In this document: positions 35,050-43,086 of the stretch, piece by piece
Layout of the letters: the number at the start of each line of letters is the position of its first letter
Numbering within the stretch: the stretch's first letter is position 1
Origin: CALAMC01 sp964459465
GTDB lineage: Bacteria > Zixibacteria > MSB-5A5 > GN15 > PGXB01
Assembly (NCBI GenBank): GCA_964459465.1
Contig: CAYWLR010000006.1
Coordinates: 1-64,000 of the forward strand
Direction: 5' to 3'
Length of the DNA stretch: 64,000 nucleotides
Program-made: the position numbers and the translations under genes
Notes under the pieces: generated by a model
Databases searched by the model: none
Told to the model about the DNA's origin: nothing
What the model saw: only the letters and a program-made list of their open reading frames with translations

Positions 35050-35758
35050 AGTCTTCAACCAGCATGTTGGCGCGAGGGATCCTGCCGTCCAGATGTTGCA
35101 CCATCGGCCAGACCATGCGCGACGGACCGACAATGTAGTATTTCGCCCGGGCGGGGTCAGGCATATGGCGGCAAATCATGTCGAAATCGATGCGCCCGTA
35201 TTCGTATTTCCAGCCGTTGTTCGATTGCTCCGTCGTCGTCAGGGTCGGGATACACTTAAAATTCACCAATTCAGTTTGCATCCGTAACAGCTCGTCGAGG
35301 CAGGCGGCATCCGCGATTGTGCGGTTGGAGTAAAAAAGATAAAATGGCTGATCCGATTTCTTGTGGAGGGCGTGAGATAATATGCTGTAACAAGGCGTGA
35401 TGCCAATGCCGCCGATAATGAAAACGGCCGGGATATCGGAGTCGTCGTGCAGTCGAAACGAGCCGTACGGGCCATATATTTCCAGCTCGCCCCCGTCGGG
35501 AAGGCTTTTCAGGGCGTTTTTGTACTGATTGTCCCGCATACGGGCCATAATCAGCAGATAATCATGGTGCGGTGCGCTGGCGATGGAAAAGGCGCGGGCG
35601 CTGTCGTTGGGGTCGATAATGTCGTGACCGATTAAGCCGACGTCGATATTCTGGCCCGGAATGAAATCGAATCCGTCCGGCTTCTCCAGATAGAACGCGA
35701 AGGTTCTGTCGGCGACCGTATGGCGGTGCAACAGTTTTACTTTATAGGATAAAGTCAT
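35036..35758 (-). CDS. FNR-family FAD/NAD(P)H oxidoreductase
   Basis: The 240-residue flavoprotein of the ferredoxin-NADP reductase superfamily has an FAD-binding barrel with ARAFSIASAP, a nucleotide-binding domain with GGIGITP and CYSILSH, and a VEDFTGF C-terminus. No ferredoxin domain is fused. Its start overlaps the stop of lipA by four bases (ATGA), so it is translationally coupled. An inference is that it feeds electrons, through ferredoxin or flavodoxin, to the radical-SAM enzyme; other flavin reductase roles are possible. Convergent overlap with the GHMP kinase gene. Confidence 0.85.
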   Translation of the reverse strand: MTLSYKVKLLHRHTVADRTFAFYLEKPDGFDFIPGQNIDVGLIGHDIIDPNDSARAFSIASAPHHDYLLIMARMRDNQYKNALKSLPDGGELEIYGPYGSFRLHDDSDIPAVFIIGGIGITPCYSILSHALHKKSDQPFYLFYSNRTIADAACLDELLRMQTELVNFKCIPTLTTTEQSNNGWKYEYGRIDFDMICRHMPDPARAKYYIVGPSRMVWPMVQHLDGRIPRANMLVEDFTGF

Positions 35759-36687
35759 ATTTTGCGGTTCAATAATTTTTGCGATTGGCTGAAGGCTTTG
35801 TATGACGAGCGCACCAGCGGCCCGGCTTCGACGTGCGCCAGACCGATATCACGACCGATAGCGGCGATTTGACGGAATTCATCGGGATGATAAAAACGCG
35901 TTTCTGTCATGTGACCGGGGCTCGGTCGCAAATATTGACCGACCGTGACAATCTGCGTCCCGGTGTCGTGTATCAGGCGCAAAAGCTCGATGATTTCATC
36001 GAGCGTTTCACCGAGACCAACCATGAAACCGGTTTTGACGATGGGCCGGGGTCGATATATATTCGCCCGCCTCAAAATGTCCAGTGAGCGTTTCAGTTCG
36101 GCGCCGGGGCGGACCCGCCGGTACAACCGACGCACCGTCTCGACGTTGTGGGCGAAGACGTCGGGTCGGGCTTCAAGTATTATATCAACGGCTTTCATAT
36201 TGCCCATAAGGTCGGGGATCAAAACCTCGACCTGGATATTTTTGTCATGCAGGCGGAGCCGGCGGATGGTCTCGGCGAATATGCCGGCGCCGCCATCGGG
36301 CAGGTCATCGCGCGTGACCGACGTGATCACAACCTGCTTTAGCCCCAGCTCGCCGACCACTTTGGCCAGGCGTTCCGGCTCTTCGGTATCCAGTCCCAGC
36401 GGCACGGCCGTTTTGACATTGCAGAACCGGCAGCCACGAGTGCAGTGACTGCCCAAAATCATGAAGGTGGCCGTCCCCTCGCCGAAACATTCCCGGATAT
36501 TGGGGCAGGCGGCTTCCTGGCAGACGCTGTGAAGTTGGTTGTGCGCCAAAATGTTCTTTATGCGGTCGTATTCGGGACCGAGCCGGGCCGAAACCTTCAA
36601 CCATTCGGGCAAACGCCGTACCGGCCGCACTTTCATTCGCTCCCGGAGATTCTTAATCCGTTCGATATCATTCAGTGTCGCGGGCAT
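35755..36687 (-). CDS. lipA: Lipoyl synthase
   Basis: This 310-residue radical-SAM enzyme inserts two sulfurs into octanoyl-protein. The auxiliary cluster CQEAACPNIREC and the SAM cluster CTRGCRFC are intact, with GSHCTRGC and the VGQYLRPS motif downstream. Length is normal. Start at 36687 with AGAGGAATG upstream. First gene of a two-gene unit with an FNR-like reductase. Confidence 0.95.
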   Translation of the reverse strand: MPATLNDIERIKNLRERMKVRPVRRLPEWLKVSARLGPEYDRIKNILAHNQLHSVCQEAACPNIRECFGEGTATFMILGSHCTRGCRFCNVKTAVPLGLDTEEPERLAKVVGELGLKQVVITSVTRDDLPDGGAGIFAETIRRLRLHDKNIQVEVLIPDLMGNMKAVDIILEARPDVFAHNVETVRRLYRRVRPGAELKRSLDILRRANIYRPRPIVKTGFMVGLGETLDEIIELLRLIHDTGTQIVTVGQYLRPSPGHMTETRFYHPDEFRQIAAIGRDIGLAHVEAGPLVRSSYKAFSQSQKLLNRKI

Positions 36688-36773
36688 TTTTCATTCCTCT
36701 TTGGCATTCATGATAATTACGGCAAAAACCCCTCATATTGGAGGCAGTATCAGGGGAATTAAACAATATTATC

Positions 36774-36801
36774 TTGACATCGTTCTCAATAATGGACTAA
36801 T
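36774..36801 (+). promoter_or_regulatory. Possible sigma-70 promoter
   Basis: TTGACA (36774-36779), 16 bases, then ACTAAT (36796-36801), about 40 bases before the monooxygenase gene. The -35 is perfect and the -10 is weak. Confidence 0.4.
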
Positions 36802-36840
36802 TGGGTCGATAATATATATATATTGACAGGGAAACAGGAT

Positions 36841-37146
36841 ATGATTATTATTATGAACCGGATGACGGTTCCCGATGAATACCGCCGGAGGTTCGAAGAG
36901 GTTTTTACCACCCGCGCCGGAGCCGTCGACACCCGTCCCGGTTTTATCCGGGCCGAAATACTCCGCCCCCACAAAGGCAACGAATATATCGTTATGACCC
37001 AGTGGGAAAGCGAAGCCGATTTCGAAAGCTGGGTCGGCAGCCCGGAGTATATCGAAGGCCACAAACGGGTCGGGGAGTTTGCCGACGAAAAAGGAAAGAG
37101 TTTTTTAACTTCGAGGATTGAAAAATACGATGTCTTCGCCATCTGA
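36841..37146 (+). CDS. ABM-family (HmoA/IsdG-like) monooxygenase
   Basis: A 101-residue ferredoxin-like-fold protein of the antibiotic-biosynthesis-monooxygenase family: MIIIMNRMTVPDEYRRRFEE at the start, then PGFIRAEIL, MTQWESEADFESWVGSPEY. Relatives include heme-degrading monooxygenases and quinol oxidases; the substrate cannot be read from sequence. AGGGAA precedes the ATG at 36841; an ATG at 36853 is possible. It overlaps the next small gene by 17 bases. Confidence 0.82.
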   Translation: MIIIMNRMTVPDEYRRRFEEVFTTRAGAVDTRPGFIRAEILRPHKGNEYIVMTQWESEADFESWVGSPEYIEGHKRVGEFADEKGKSFLTSRIEKYDVFAI

Positions 37147-37414
37147 CGAAACCTGTGTCGCAACCGCCCTCGAAAAACCGGGGCTCGTAAAACGCTTGCG
37201 GTCGCTGATTAAGCAATTCAAGCGCGACCTGCGCGAACCGTTGCCCGGATTGGCCGATAAGCCCTTGCCCAGAAGAATTTTAGGTCGCTTCCGCCATTTA
37301 TTCAAACGTTACGGGTTCAAGCTGGTTGTGGTCATATTCATGTATTATTTGATTCGGGATACTATCCTTTATATCATTATTCCCTATTTCATTGCCCGCC
37401 AGTTTATCGGCTGA
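37130..37414 (+). CDS. Small C-terminally anchored membrane protein
   Basis: A 94-residue protein with a basic N-terminal half (about residues 20-60, many Lys/Arg) and a hydrophobic C-terminus (KLVVVIFMYYLIRDTILYII). This predicts one or two membrane segments with the basic part in the cytoplasm. It overlaps the monooxygenase gene and is probably co-translated. No family recognised. Confidence 0.6.
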   Translation: MSSPSDETCVATALEKPGLVKRLRSLIKQFKRDLREPLPGLADKPLPRRILGRFRHLFKRYGFKLVVVIFMYYLIRDTILYIIIPYFIARQFIG

Positions 37415-37532
37415 TTTTTATTCATCGCCTTGATGGCCGCTTGTCCCGGATATCCGCATTGATTCGCTTTCGGGGCTGTTTTCAGCCACTTTTTATGGCC
37501 TTTATATTATTGCATATTCCACACGATTTTGA

Positions 37533-37560
37533 TTGACAATCCGGCATAATTTGTTATTTT
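37533..37560 (+). promoter_or_regulatory. Possible sigma-70 promoter upstream of hdrCBA
   Basis: TTGACA (37533-37538), a 16-base spacer and TATTTT (37555-37560). It is the best promoter candidate in the 650-base gap before the hydrogenase operon. Confidence 0.45.
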
Positions 37561-37589
37561 TTTCACAATTAAATGGAGGTTTTTTTCCG

Positions 37590-37946
37590 ATGCGCGCCGC
37601 CCATAATTGGTATGATCGTGCGTCAGACAACGGTTTTTCGTCCTCTGCGCCGGGGAATTCCATTGCCCGGGGCTCTTCTTTGGATAATCGTCAATTCCGG
37701 CTGAACACGGCCGGTCTGACAAGTATTCCGGTTGGCCTTAATGTTATGCCATATTATGTGAATTATTTCACATATATTCAAAGGTTAGCCCGGCGTTTCA
37801 GGCATGTTTGTCTGACGAAAATTTCCCGGCGGAAAATCCCCCGTTTCGGACGAACCGTCCGGCGGGTGCACGTTATGCCCCAGGCCACGATTATCCGGCG
37901 TATCGGTCGTATGCTGGCGGGATACCTCTGTCCCGAACCGGCCTGA
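37590..37946 (+). CDS. Doubtful small basic ORF
   Basis: 118 codons starting MRAAHNWYDRASDN, rich in Arg, preceded by GGAGG ten bases upstream. No domain recognised. It lies between a promoter candidate and hdrC. It could be a lineage-specific gene or chance open frame in a leader; opposite-strand frames of similar size exist here too. Confidence 0.25.
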   Translation: MRAAHNWYDRASDNGFSSSAPGNSIARGSSLDNRQFRLNTAGLTSIPVGLNVMPYYVNYFTYIQRLARRFRHVCLTKISRRKIPRFGRTVRRVHVMPQATIIRRIGRMLAGYLCPEPA

Positions 37947-38067
37947 TAACAGGGCCGGTTCCCGGTTGATCCGGTGGATCGAGCGGGGACGCACGCGACT
38001 TGTACTGCCCGCCCGGCGCCGTTCGGAAAAAGCCTTCAAAAAGCGATTGCCCTTGAAAGGAGGCTTT

Positions 38068-38700
38068 ATGAAGGAATGGGAAGGTGGGCATAAAGTACAG
38101 TACGAGTCGGAGCTCGACCCCCACTTTGCTCTGGAAATTGCGTCCATCCCCGGAGGCGACAAACTTTTCAGTTGCATCCAGTGTGGCACCTGCAGCGGCA
38201 TGTGCCCCTTGAGTCACAACATGGACTTTACGCCCCGGCAGGTTATCGCCATGATCCGGGCCGGGTTCAAAGATGAAGTCTTGAAAAGCCACACGACCTG
38301 GCTGTGCGCCTCATGCTATAACTGCACGGTCGAATGTCCCCGGGAAATAAAAATCACCGACATCATGTACGCCGTCAAGCGCATCGCCGTCCGCAAGAAA
38401 ATTTATCCCAGGCGTTTTCCGACCCCGGTCCTGGCCGGAGAATTTTTCGGCCTGGTCGAAAACCACGGCCGCAATTCGGAAACGTGGTTGTTGATGCGTC
38501 TGTTTTTCAGGACCAATCCTTTAAAAATGTTTAAACAGGCTCGCCTGGGCTGGCAACTCTGGCGACGCGGACGTTTGAGCCTCAAGGTGGATTCGATCGA
38601 ACGGACCCACGAACTTAAATCAATCCTGAAAACCATTGAGAAAGAACATATGATTGCCCTGCGCAATAATAACGCGGCCGGGAAGGAGGCGCACGTATGA
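38068..38700 (+). CDS. hdrC: Heterodisulfide reductase subunit C-like
   Basis: This 210-residue iron-sulfur protein has two [4Fe-4S] motifs, CIQCGTCSGMCP and CASCYNCTVECP, and a C-terminal helical part. HdrC carries electrons between HdrA and the catalytic HdrB. A strong GAAAGGAGG site sits before the ATG at 38068. First certain gene of an operon that continues with overlapping starts into hdrB, hdrA, mvhD, mvhG and mvhA. Confidence 0.92.
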   Translation: MKEWEGGHKVQYESELDPHFALEIASIPGGDKLFSCIQCGTCSGMCPLSHNMDFTPRQVIAMIRAGFKDEVLKSHTTWLCASCYNCTVECPREIKITDIMYAVKRIAVRKKIYPRRFPTPVLAGEFFGLVENHGRNSETWLLMRLFFRTNPLKMFKQARLGWQLWRRGRLSLKVDSIERTHELKSILKTIEKEHMIALRNNNAAGKEAHV

Positions 38701-39605
38701 AATACCTGTATTATCCCGGCTGTTCGCTTAAGAGCACCGGCCGTGCCTACGAGGAATCGATGCTGGCCGTGTTCGGGGCGCTGGACATTCCTCTCCCGGA
38801 ACTGCACGACTGGAACTGTTGCGGGGCCACCGCCTATATGGCCATCAGCGAACTGAAAGCCTTCGCTTTGTGCGCCCGCAACTTCTCATTGGCGGCCGAG
38901 CAGGCCAAGGGCGACCCCGATGTTTCCCTGGTCGTTCCCTGCGCCGCCTGTTATCTGGGGCTGAATAAAGCTTATCGCTATATGCATGAACATCCGGACC
39001 TCAAAGGCACCATCGATAAGGCCCTCAAGAGTGCCGGATTAGGACTGACCGATGGCGTCAGGGTGCGCCATCCCCTCGATGTAATCGTCAACGACGTCGG
39101 CCTCGACAAGATATCTTCAAAGGTTACCTCCACGCTGACGGGCATGAAAGTGGCCTGTTACTACGGTTGTCAGATCATCCGACCATACGCCGATTTCGAC
39201 GACCAGCAGAACCCGACGACCATGAATCGCATCATGCACGCCCTTGGCGCCAAAACCCTCGAGTGGCCGCTGAAAACGCGTTGTTGCGGCGGGTCGCTTA
39301 CCGGAACCATCGAAGACGTCGGCACCCGTTTGAGCTATATCCTTCTGCGTGAGGCCAAATTGCGGGGCGCCGATGTCATCGTCACCGCCTGTCCCCTGTG
39401 CCAGTTCAACCTTGAATGTTATCAGACAACTATCGGACGGATGTACCACGACCGGGTCGATATCCCCGTCGTCTATTTCACACAGCTTATGGGCATGGCT
39501 ATGGGGCTGGACGCCAAAGCGCTGGGTCTGCAACGGCTCATATCACCCCGTCCGGTTATAAAAGAAGCCGCCCCGGTGCAAGGAGGTCAGCATGTCGGTG
39601 CCTGA
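38697..39605 (+). CDS. hdrB: Heterodisulfide reductase subunit B-like
   Basis: The 302-residue protein has two CCG domains that bind the non-cubane [4Fe-4S] clusters for disulfide reduction: WNCCGATAYM with PCAACYLGL, and TRCCGGSLTGT with CPLCQFNLE, plus CYYGCQI. It is the catalytic subunit that cleaves CoM-S-S-CoB in methanogens; in bacteria the disulfide substrate is usually unknown, with DsrC proposed in some. ATGA overlap with hdrC. Confidence 0.93.
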   Translation: MKYLYYPGCSLKSTGRAYEESMLAVFGALDIPLPELHDWNCCGATAYMAISELKAFALCARNFSLAAEQAKGDPDVSLVVPCAACYLGLNKAYRYMHEHPDLKGTIDKALKSAGLGLTDGVRVRHPLDVIVNDVGLDKISSKVTSTLTGMKVACYYGCQIIRPYADFDDQQNPTTMNRIMHALGAKTLEWPLKTRCCGGSLTGTIEDVGTRLSYILLREAKLRGADVIVTACPLCQFNLECYQTTIGRMYHDRVDIPVVYFTQLMGMAMGLDAKALGLQRLISPRPVIKEAAPVQGGQHVGA

Positions 39606-41595
39606 AAATAGAACCAATGGAACACCCAAAATTGGCGTTTACGTCTGTCATTGCGGCATCAATATCGCCAACAAGGTGAATATCAGGGAAACCGTCGATT
39701 TTGCCGCCAAACTGCCCTATGTTACCGTCGCCAAAGAGTACAAATTCATGTGTTCCGACCCCGGTCAGGAACTGATTCAGCAGGACATCCGCGCCGGCTT
39801 GATCGACCGGGTGGTGGTCGCATCGTGCTCGCCGTTGATGCACGAGGCCACCTTCCGCAACGCCACCGGCGAGGGCGGTGCCAATCCCTTCATGTTTCAG
39901 ATGGCCAATATCCGCGAGCATGTCAGCTGGGTGACGTTCGATAAGGATGCCGCGACGGTCAAGGCCAAAGCCCTGATCGCCGCCGCCGTGCACCGTGTCA
40001 GTCTGCACCGGCCGCTGGAGCAAACCCGCGTTCCGGTGCATCCCGACGTTCTCGTCGTGGGCGGCGGGATTGCCGGGATTCATGCTTCGCTGACTCTGGC
40101 CAACGCCGGTAAAAAAGTCTATCTCGTGGAGCGCGAACCCACCATCGGCGGCCACATGGCCAAATTTGACAAAACCTTTCCGACCCTCGACTGCTCCGCA
40201 TGCATCCTGACGCCCAAAATGTCCGCGGTGCGTGCTCACCCCAATATCACCCTGTGGACTTATTCGGAAGTGGTCGGGGTCGAGGGTTTTGTCGGCAATT
40301 TCAAGGTCAAGGTCCGGCGCAAACCGCGCTATGTCGATGAAGACCTGTGTGTCGGATGCCTGGAATGCATCGAGGCCTGTATTTTTAAAAAGGGCAAGTT
40401 CCCCGACGAATTCAACCAGGGCCTAAGCCAGCGCAAGCCGATATATATACCTTTCCCGCAGGCGACCCCGCTGGTGGCGGTCATTGACCCCGAAACCTGC
40501 GCCCATTTCAAAACCGGCAAGTGCAAAAAGCCGTGCGCCGACGCCTGTCAACCGGGGGCCGTCAAGTTTGACCAGACCGAAGAAATAAAAGAAGTCGCCG
40601 TCGGCTCGGTGATACTGGCCACCGGTTTCAAGACTTTCGATGCCACCCGCGTCCGCCGCTACGGTTACGGAAAGTATCCCAACATTTATACCAGCCTTGA
40701 AATCGAGCGGCTGGTCAACGCCGCCGGTCCGACCGGGGGTGAGCTGAAAATGGCCGACGGCAGAAAACCAAAATCGGTGGGAATCGTGCATTGCGTCGGC
40801 AGCCGAGACAATAATACCAACGCCTACTGTTCGCGGGTATGTTGCATGTATTCGCTGAAGCTGGCCCACCTGATCAAAGAGCGCACCGAGGCCGAGGTGT
40901 ACAATTTTTATATCGACATGCGGACTCCCGGAAAGGGGTACGAAGAGTTCTATGAGCGCCTTTTAAAAGAAAACGTCCATTTCATTCGCGGCCGGGTGGC
41001 CGAAATCAACGACTGGGCCATGATCGATGAGGAAAAAGGCCACCTGATCATCCGCGTCGAAGACACGCTGATCGGGCGGGTGCGCCGGGTTCCGGTTGAC
41101 ATGGTCGTCCTGTCGGTTGGTCTGGAAGCCCAACCGGACGCCGATGCCGTCCGCCGCCTGTTCAATATCAGTTGCAGTCATGAAGGATGGTTTTTGGAAC
41201 GTCATCCCAAGCTGGCGCCGGTGTCGACTTTTACCGAGGGCATTTTCCTGGCCGGGGCCTGTCAGGGACCGAAAGATATTCCCGACTGTGTCGCCCAGGC
41301 CGGGGCCGCCGCCGCCGAAGCTCTGGCGCTGATTGACAAAGGCAGTGTCGAACTGGAACCGAACACCGCCTTCGTTAATGAAGAAGTCTGCGCCGGGTGT
41401 CATACCTGCCTTAACGTCTGCCCCTATGGGGCCATCAGTTATATCAAAGAAATCAATAAAGCCCGGGTCAACGGGGCATTGTGCAAGGGATGCGGCACCT
41501 GTGTCGCGGCCTGCCCGTCGGGAGCCCTCCAGCAAAACCTGTTCACCGACGAGCAAATCATGAATGAAATCAAAGGAGTCATGAACTATGTCTGA
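39592..41595 (+). CDS. hdrA: Heterodisulfide reductase subunit A-like flavoprotein
   Basis: A 667-residue FAD/[4Fe-4S] protein that in the HdrABC-MvhADG complex performs flavin-based electron bifurcation. Seen: IGVYVCHCG, the FAD motif VLVVGGGIAGI, inserted and C-terminal ferredoxin motifs (CVGCLECIEAC, CAGCHTCLNVCP, CKGCGTCVAACP) and HCVGSRD...YCSRVCCMYSLK. The position that is selenocysteine in some methanogens is Cys here. AGGAGG before the ATG; overlaps hdrB and mvhD. Confidence 0.94.
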   Translation: MSVPENRTNGTPKIGVYVCHCGINIANKVNIRETVDFAAKLPYVTVAKEYKFMCSDPGQELIQQDIRAGLIDRVVVASCSPLMHEATFRNATGEGGANPFMFQMANIREHVSWVTFDKDAATVKAKALIAAAVHRVSLHRPLEQTRVPVHPDVLVVGGGIAGIHASLTLANAGKKVYLVEREPTIGGHMAKFDKTFPTLDCSACILTPKMSAVRAHPNITLWTYSEVVGVEGFVGNFKVKVRRKPRYVDEDLCVGCLECIEACIFKKGKFPDEFNQGLSQRKPIYIPFPQATPLVAVIDPETCAHFKTGKCKKPCADACQPGAVKFDQTEEIKEVAVGSVILATGFKTFDATRVRRYGYGKYPNIYTSLEIERLVNAAGPTGGELKMADGRKPKSVGIVHCVGSRDNNTNAYCSRVCCMYSLKLAHLIKERTEAEVYNFYIDMRTPGKGYEEFYERLLKENVHFIRGRVAEINDWAMIDEEKGHLIIRVEDTLIGRVRRVPVDMVVLSVGLEAQPDADAVRRLFNISCSHEGWFLERHPKLAPVSTFTEGIFLAGACQGPKDIPDCVAQAGAAAAEALALIDKGSVELEPNTAFVNEEVCAGCHTCLNVCPYGAISYIKEINKARVNGALCKGCGTCVAACPSGALQQNLFTDEQIMNEIKGVMNYV

Positions 41596-42094
41596 TACAG
41601 CCCATAAGACCGATGGCTTTCAACCCCGGATAGTTGCCTTTTTCTGCAACTGGTGCACCTATACGGCGGCCGATCTGGCGGGCACCGCGCGCATGACTTA
41701 TGCACCGAACGTCCGGGTCGTGCGGGTCATGTGCTCCGGACGGCTGGATCCACAGTTTATCATGGAGGCGTTTCGCAACGGGGCCGACGGGGTCCTGATC
41801 GGCGGTTGTCACCCCGGCGACTGCCATTATCAGGCCGGAAATTACAAAGCCCTGCGGCGTTACATTCTGCTCAAACGCTTCATGAAAGAAATGGGCATCG
41901 AGGAAGGGCGCTTCCGCCTCGAATGGATCGCCGCCTCCGAAGGCGATAAAGTCCAGCGGGTAATTAATGAAATGACCGAAACCATCCGCAAACTCGGACC
42001 GCTTAATCTCGAGCCGGTGAATATACCTGCCATGGCCCACGTCCATGCCGGGACAGATAAAGCCGCCGTCGCCGCCCGGGGAGGTGTCTCATGA
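41588..42094 (+). CDS. mvhD: Methyl-viologen-reducing hydrogenase delta subunit-like
   Basis: This 168-residue [2Fe-2S] protein connects the hydrogenase to HdrA. Conserved FFCNWCTYTAADLAG, VRVMCSGRLDP and GCHPGDCHYQAGN are present. It overlaps hdrA by 8 bases and mvhG by 4, consistent with a stoichiometric complex. Confidence 0.93.
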   Translation: MSDTAHKTDGFQPRIVAFFCNWCTYTAADLAGTARMTYAPNVRVVRVMCSGRLDPQFIMEAFRNGADGVLIGGCHPGDCHYQAGNYKALRRYILLKRFMKEMGIEEGRFRLEWIAASEGDKVQRVINEMTETIRKLGPLNLEPVNIPAMAHVHAGTDKAAVAARGGVS

Positions 42095-43086
42095 GCAAGC
42101 CCAAAGTCGCCTTTTACTGGTGTGCATCCTGCGGTGGATGCGAGGAAGCCGTCGTCGACCTAAACGAGGATATTCTGGACGTCGTCCAGGCCGTCGATAT
42201 TGTCTTCTGGCCGGTCGCCCTCGATTTCAAGCGACAGGACGTCGAGGCTATGGCTGATGGTTCCATCACCGTCAGTTTCATTAACGGTGCTATTCGAAGC
42301 TCCGAGCAGTACGAAATGGTGGAGCTGCTCCGGCGTAAATCGAAAATCGTCATCGCCTTCGGCAGTTGTGCCCATCTCGGCGGGATTCCCGGTCTGGCCA
42401 ATACCTTCGACCGTGCCGCCATGCTCAAAGAGGCCTATCTTGAATCACCCAGTGTCACGGGCGGCAACACCACCGTCCCGCAGACGGAAACAATTGTCCC
42501 GGAAGGCAAACTGACCCTGCCGGAACTCTGGAATACGGTCAAGTCCCTCGACCAGACGATAAAGGTTGATTATTATTTGCCCGGATGTCCGCCGCCCGCC
42601 AATCTTATAAAAGAAGCGGTTACGACTATTCTCGAAGGACGTTTGCCGGAGCCGGGTACGATTCTGGCCCCCGACATCGCACTGTGCGAGGATTGTCCGC
42701 GCCGCGAAACGAAGCCGGACAAACTGATTATCGAACAATTCAAACGGCCCAGCCAGCACATCATCGATCCCGACCAGTGCATCCTGGCCCAGGGCTTTTT
42801 GTGTCTCGGATCGGTGACCCGCAAGGGGTGCGGGGCCGTCTGCATCGAAGGCAATATGCCGTGCACCGGCTGTATGGGGCCGACCAGCCGTGTCAAGGAT
42901 TTCGGTGCCAAAGCCATGTCGGCGATAGCCTCGTTGATCGACGCCGACGACGAGGAAAAAATCACCAAAATCATCGACGGCATGGCCGACCCGGTCGGCA
43001 CTTTCTATCGCTACAGCCTGCCGGCGTCAACCATTCATCGCAGTTATCAAAAACCGGACGGGGGAGGTGCTCACAATGGAGCGTAA
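42091..43086 (+). CDS. mvhG: [NiFe] hydrogenase small subunit (group 3c/Mvh type)
   Basis: A 331-residue iron-sulfur subunit with proximal-cluster motif WCASCGGCEE, FGSCAHLGG, LPGCPPP and later clusters (CEDCPR, CLGSVTRKGCGAVC, PCTGCMGP). It passes electrons from the Ni-Fe site to MvhD. It has no export signal, so the enzyme is cytoplasmic. Overlaps its neighbours on both sides. Confidence 0.93.
   Translation: MSKPKVAFYWCASCGGCEEAVVDLNEDILDVVQAVDIVFWPVALDFKRQDVEAMADGSITVSFINGAIRSSEQYEMVELLRRKSKIVIAFGSCAHLGGIPGLANTFDRAAMLKEAYLESPSVTGGNTTVPQTETIVPEGKLTLPELWNTVKSLDQTIKVDYYLPGCPPPANLIKEAVTTILEGRLPEPGTILAPDIALCEDCPRRETKPDKLIIEQFKRPSQHIIDPDQCILAQGFLCLGSVTRKGCGAVCIEGNMPCTGCMGPTSRVKDFGAKAMSAIASLIDADDEEKITKIIDGMADPVGTFYRYSLPASTIHRSYQKPDGGGAHNGA

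Larger units (their letters stand above)
37415..38067. other. Long leader region of the hdr-mvh operon
   Basis: 650 bases upstream of hdrC. It contains a possible promoter (37533-37560) and a doubtful 118-codon frame (37590-37946). If the promoter drives hdrC the transcript has an unusually long leader. Confidence 0.45.

Noticed and set aside
37785..38292. Minus-strand frames opposite the start of hdrC
   Set aside because: They overlap hdrC and its ribosome site and show no recognisable content.
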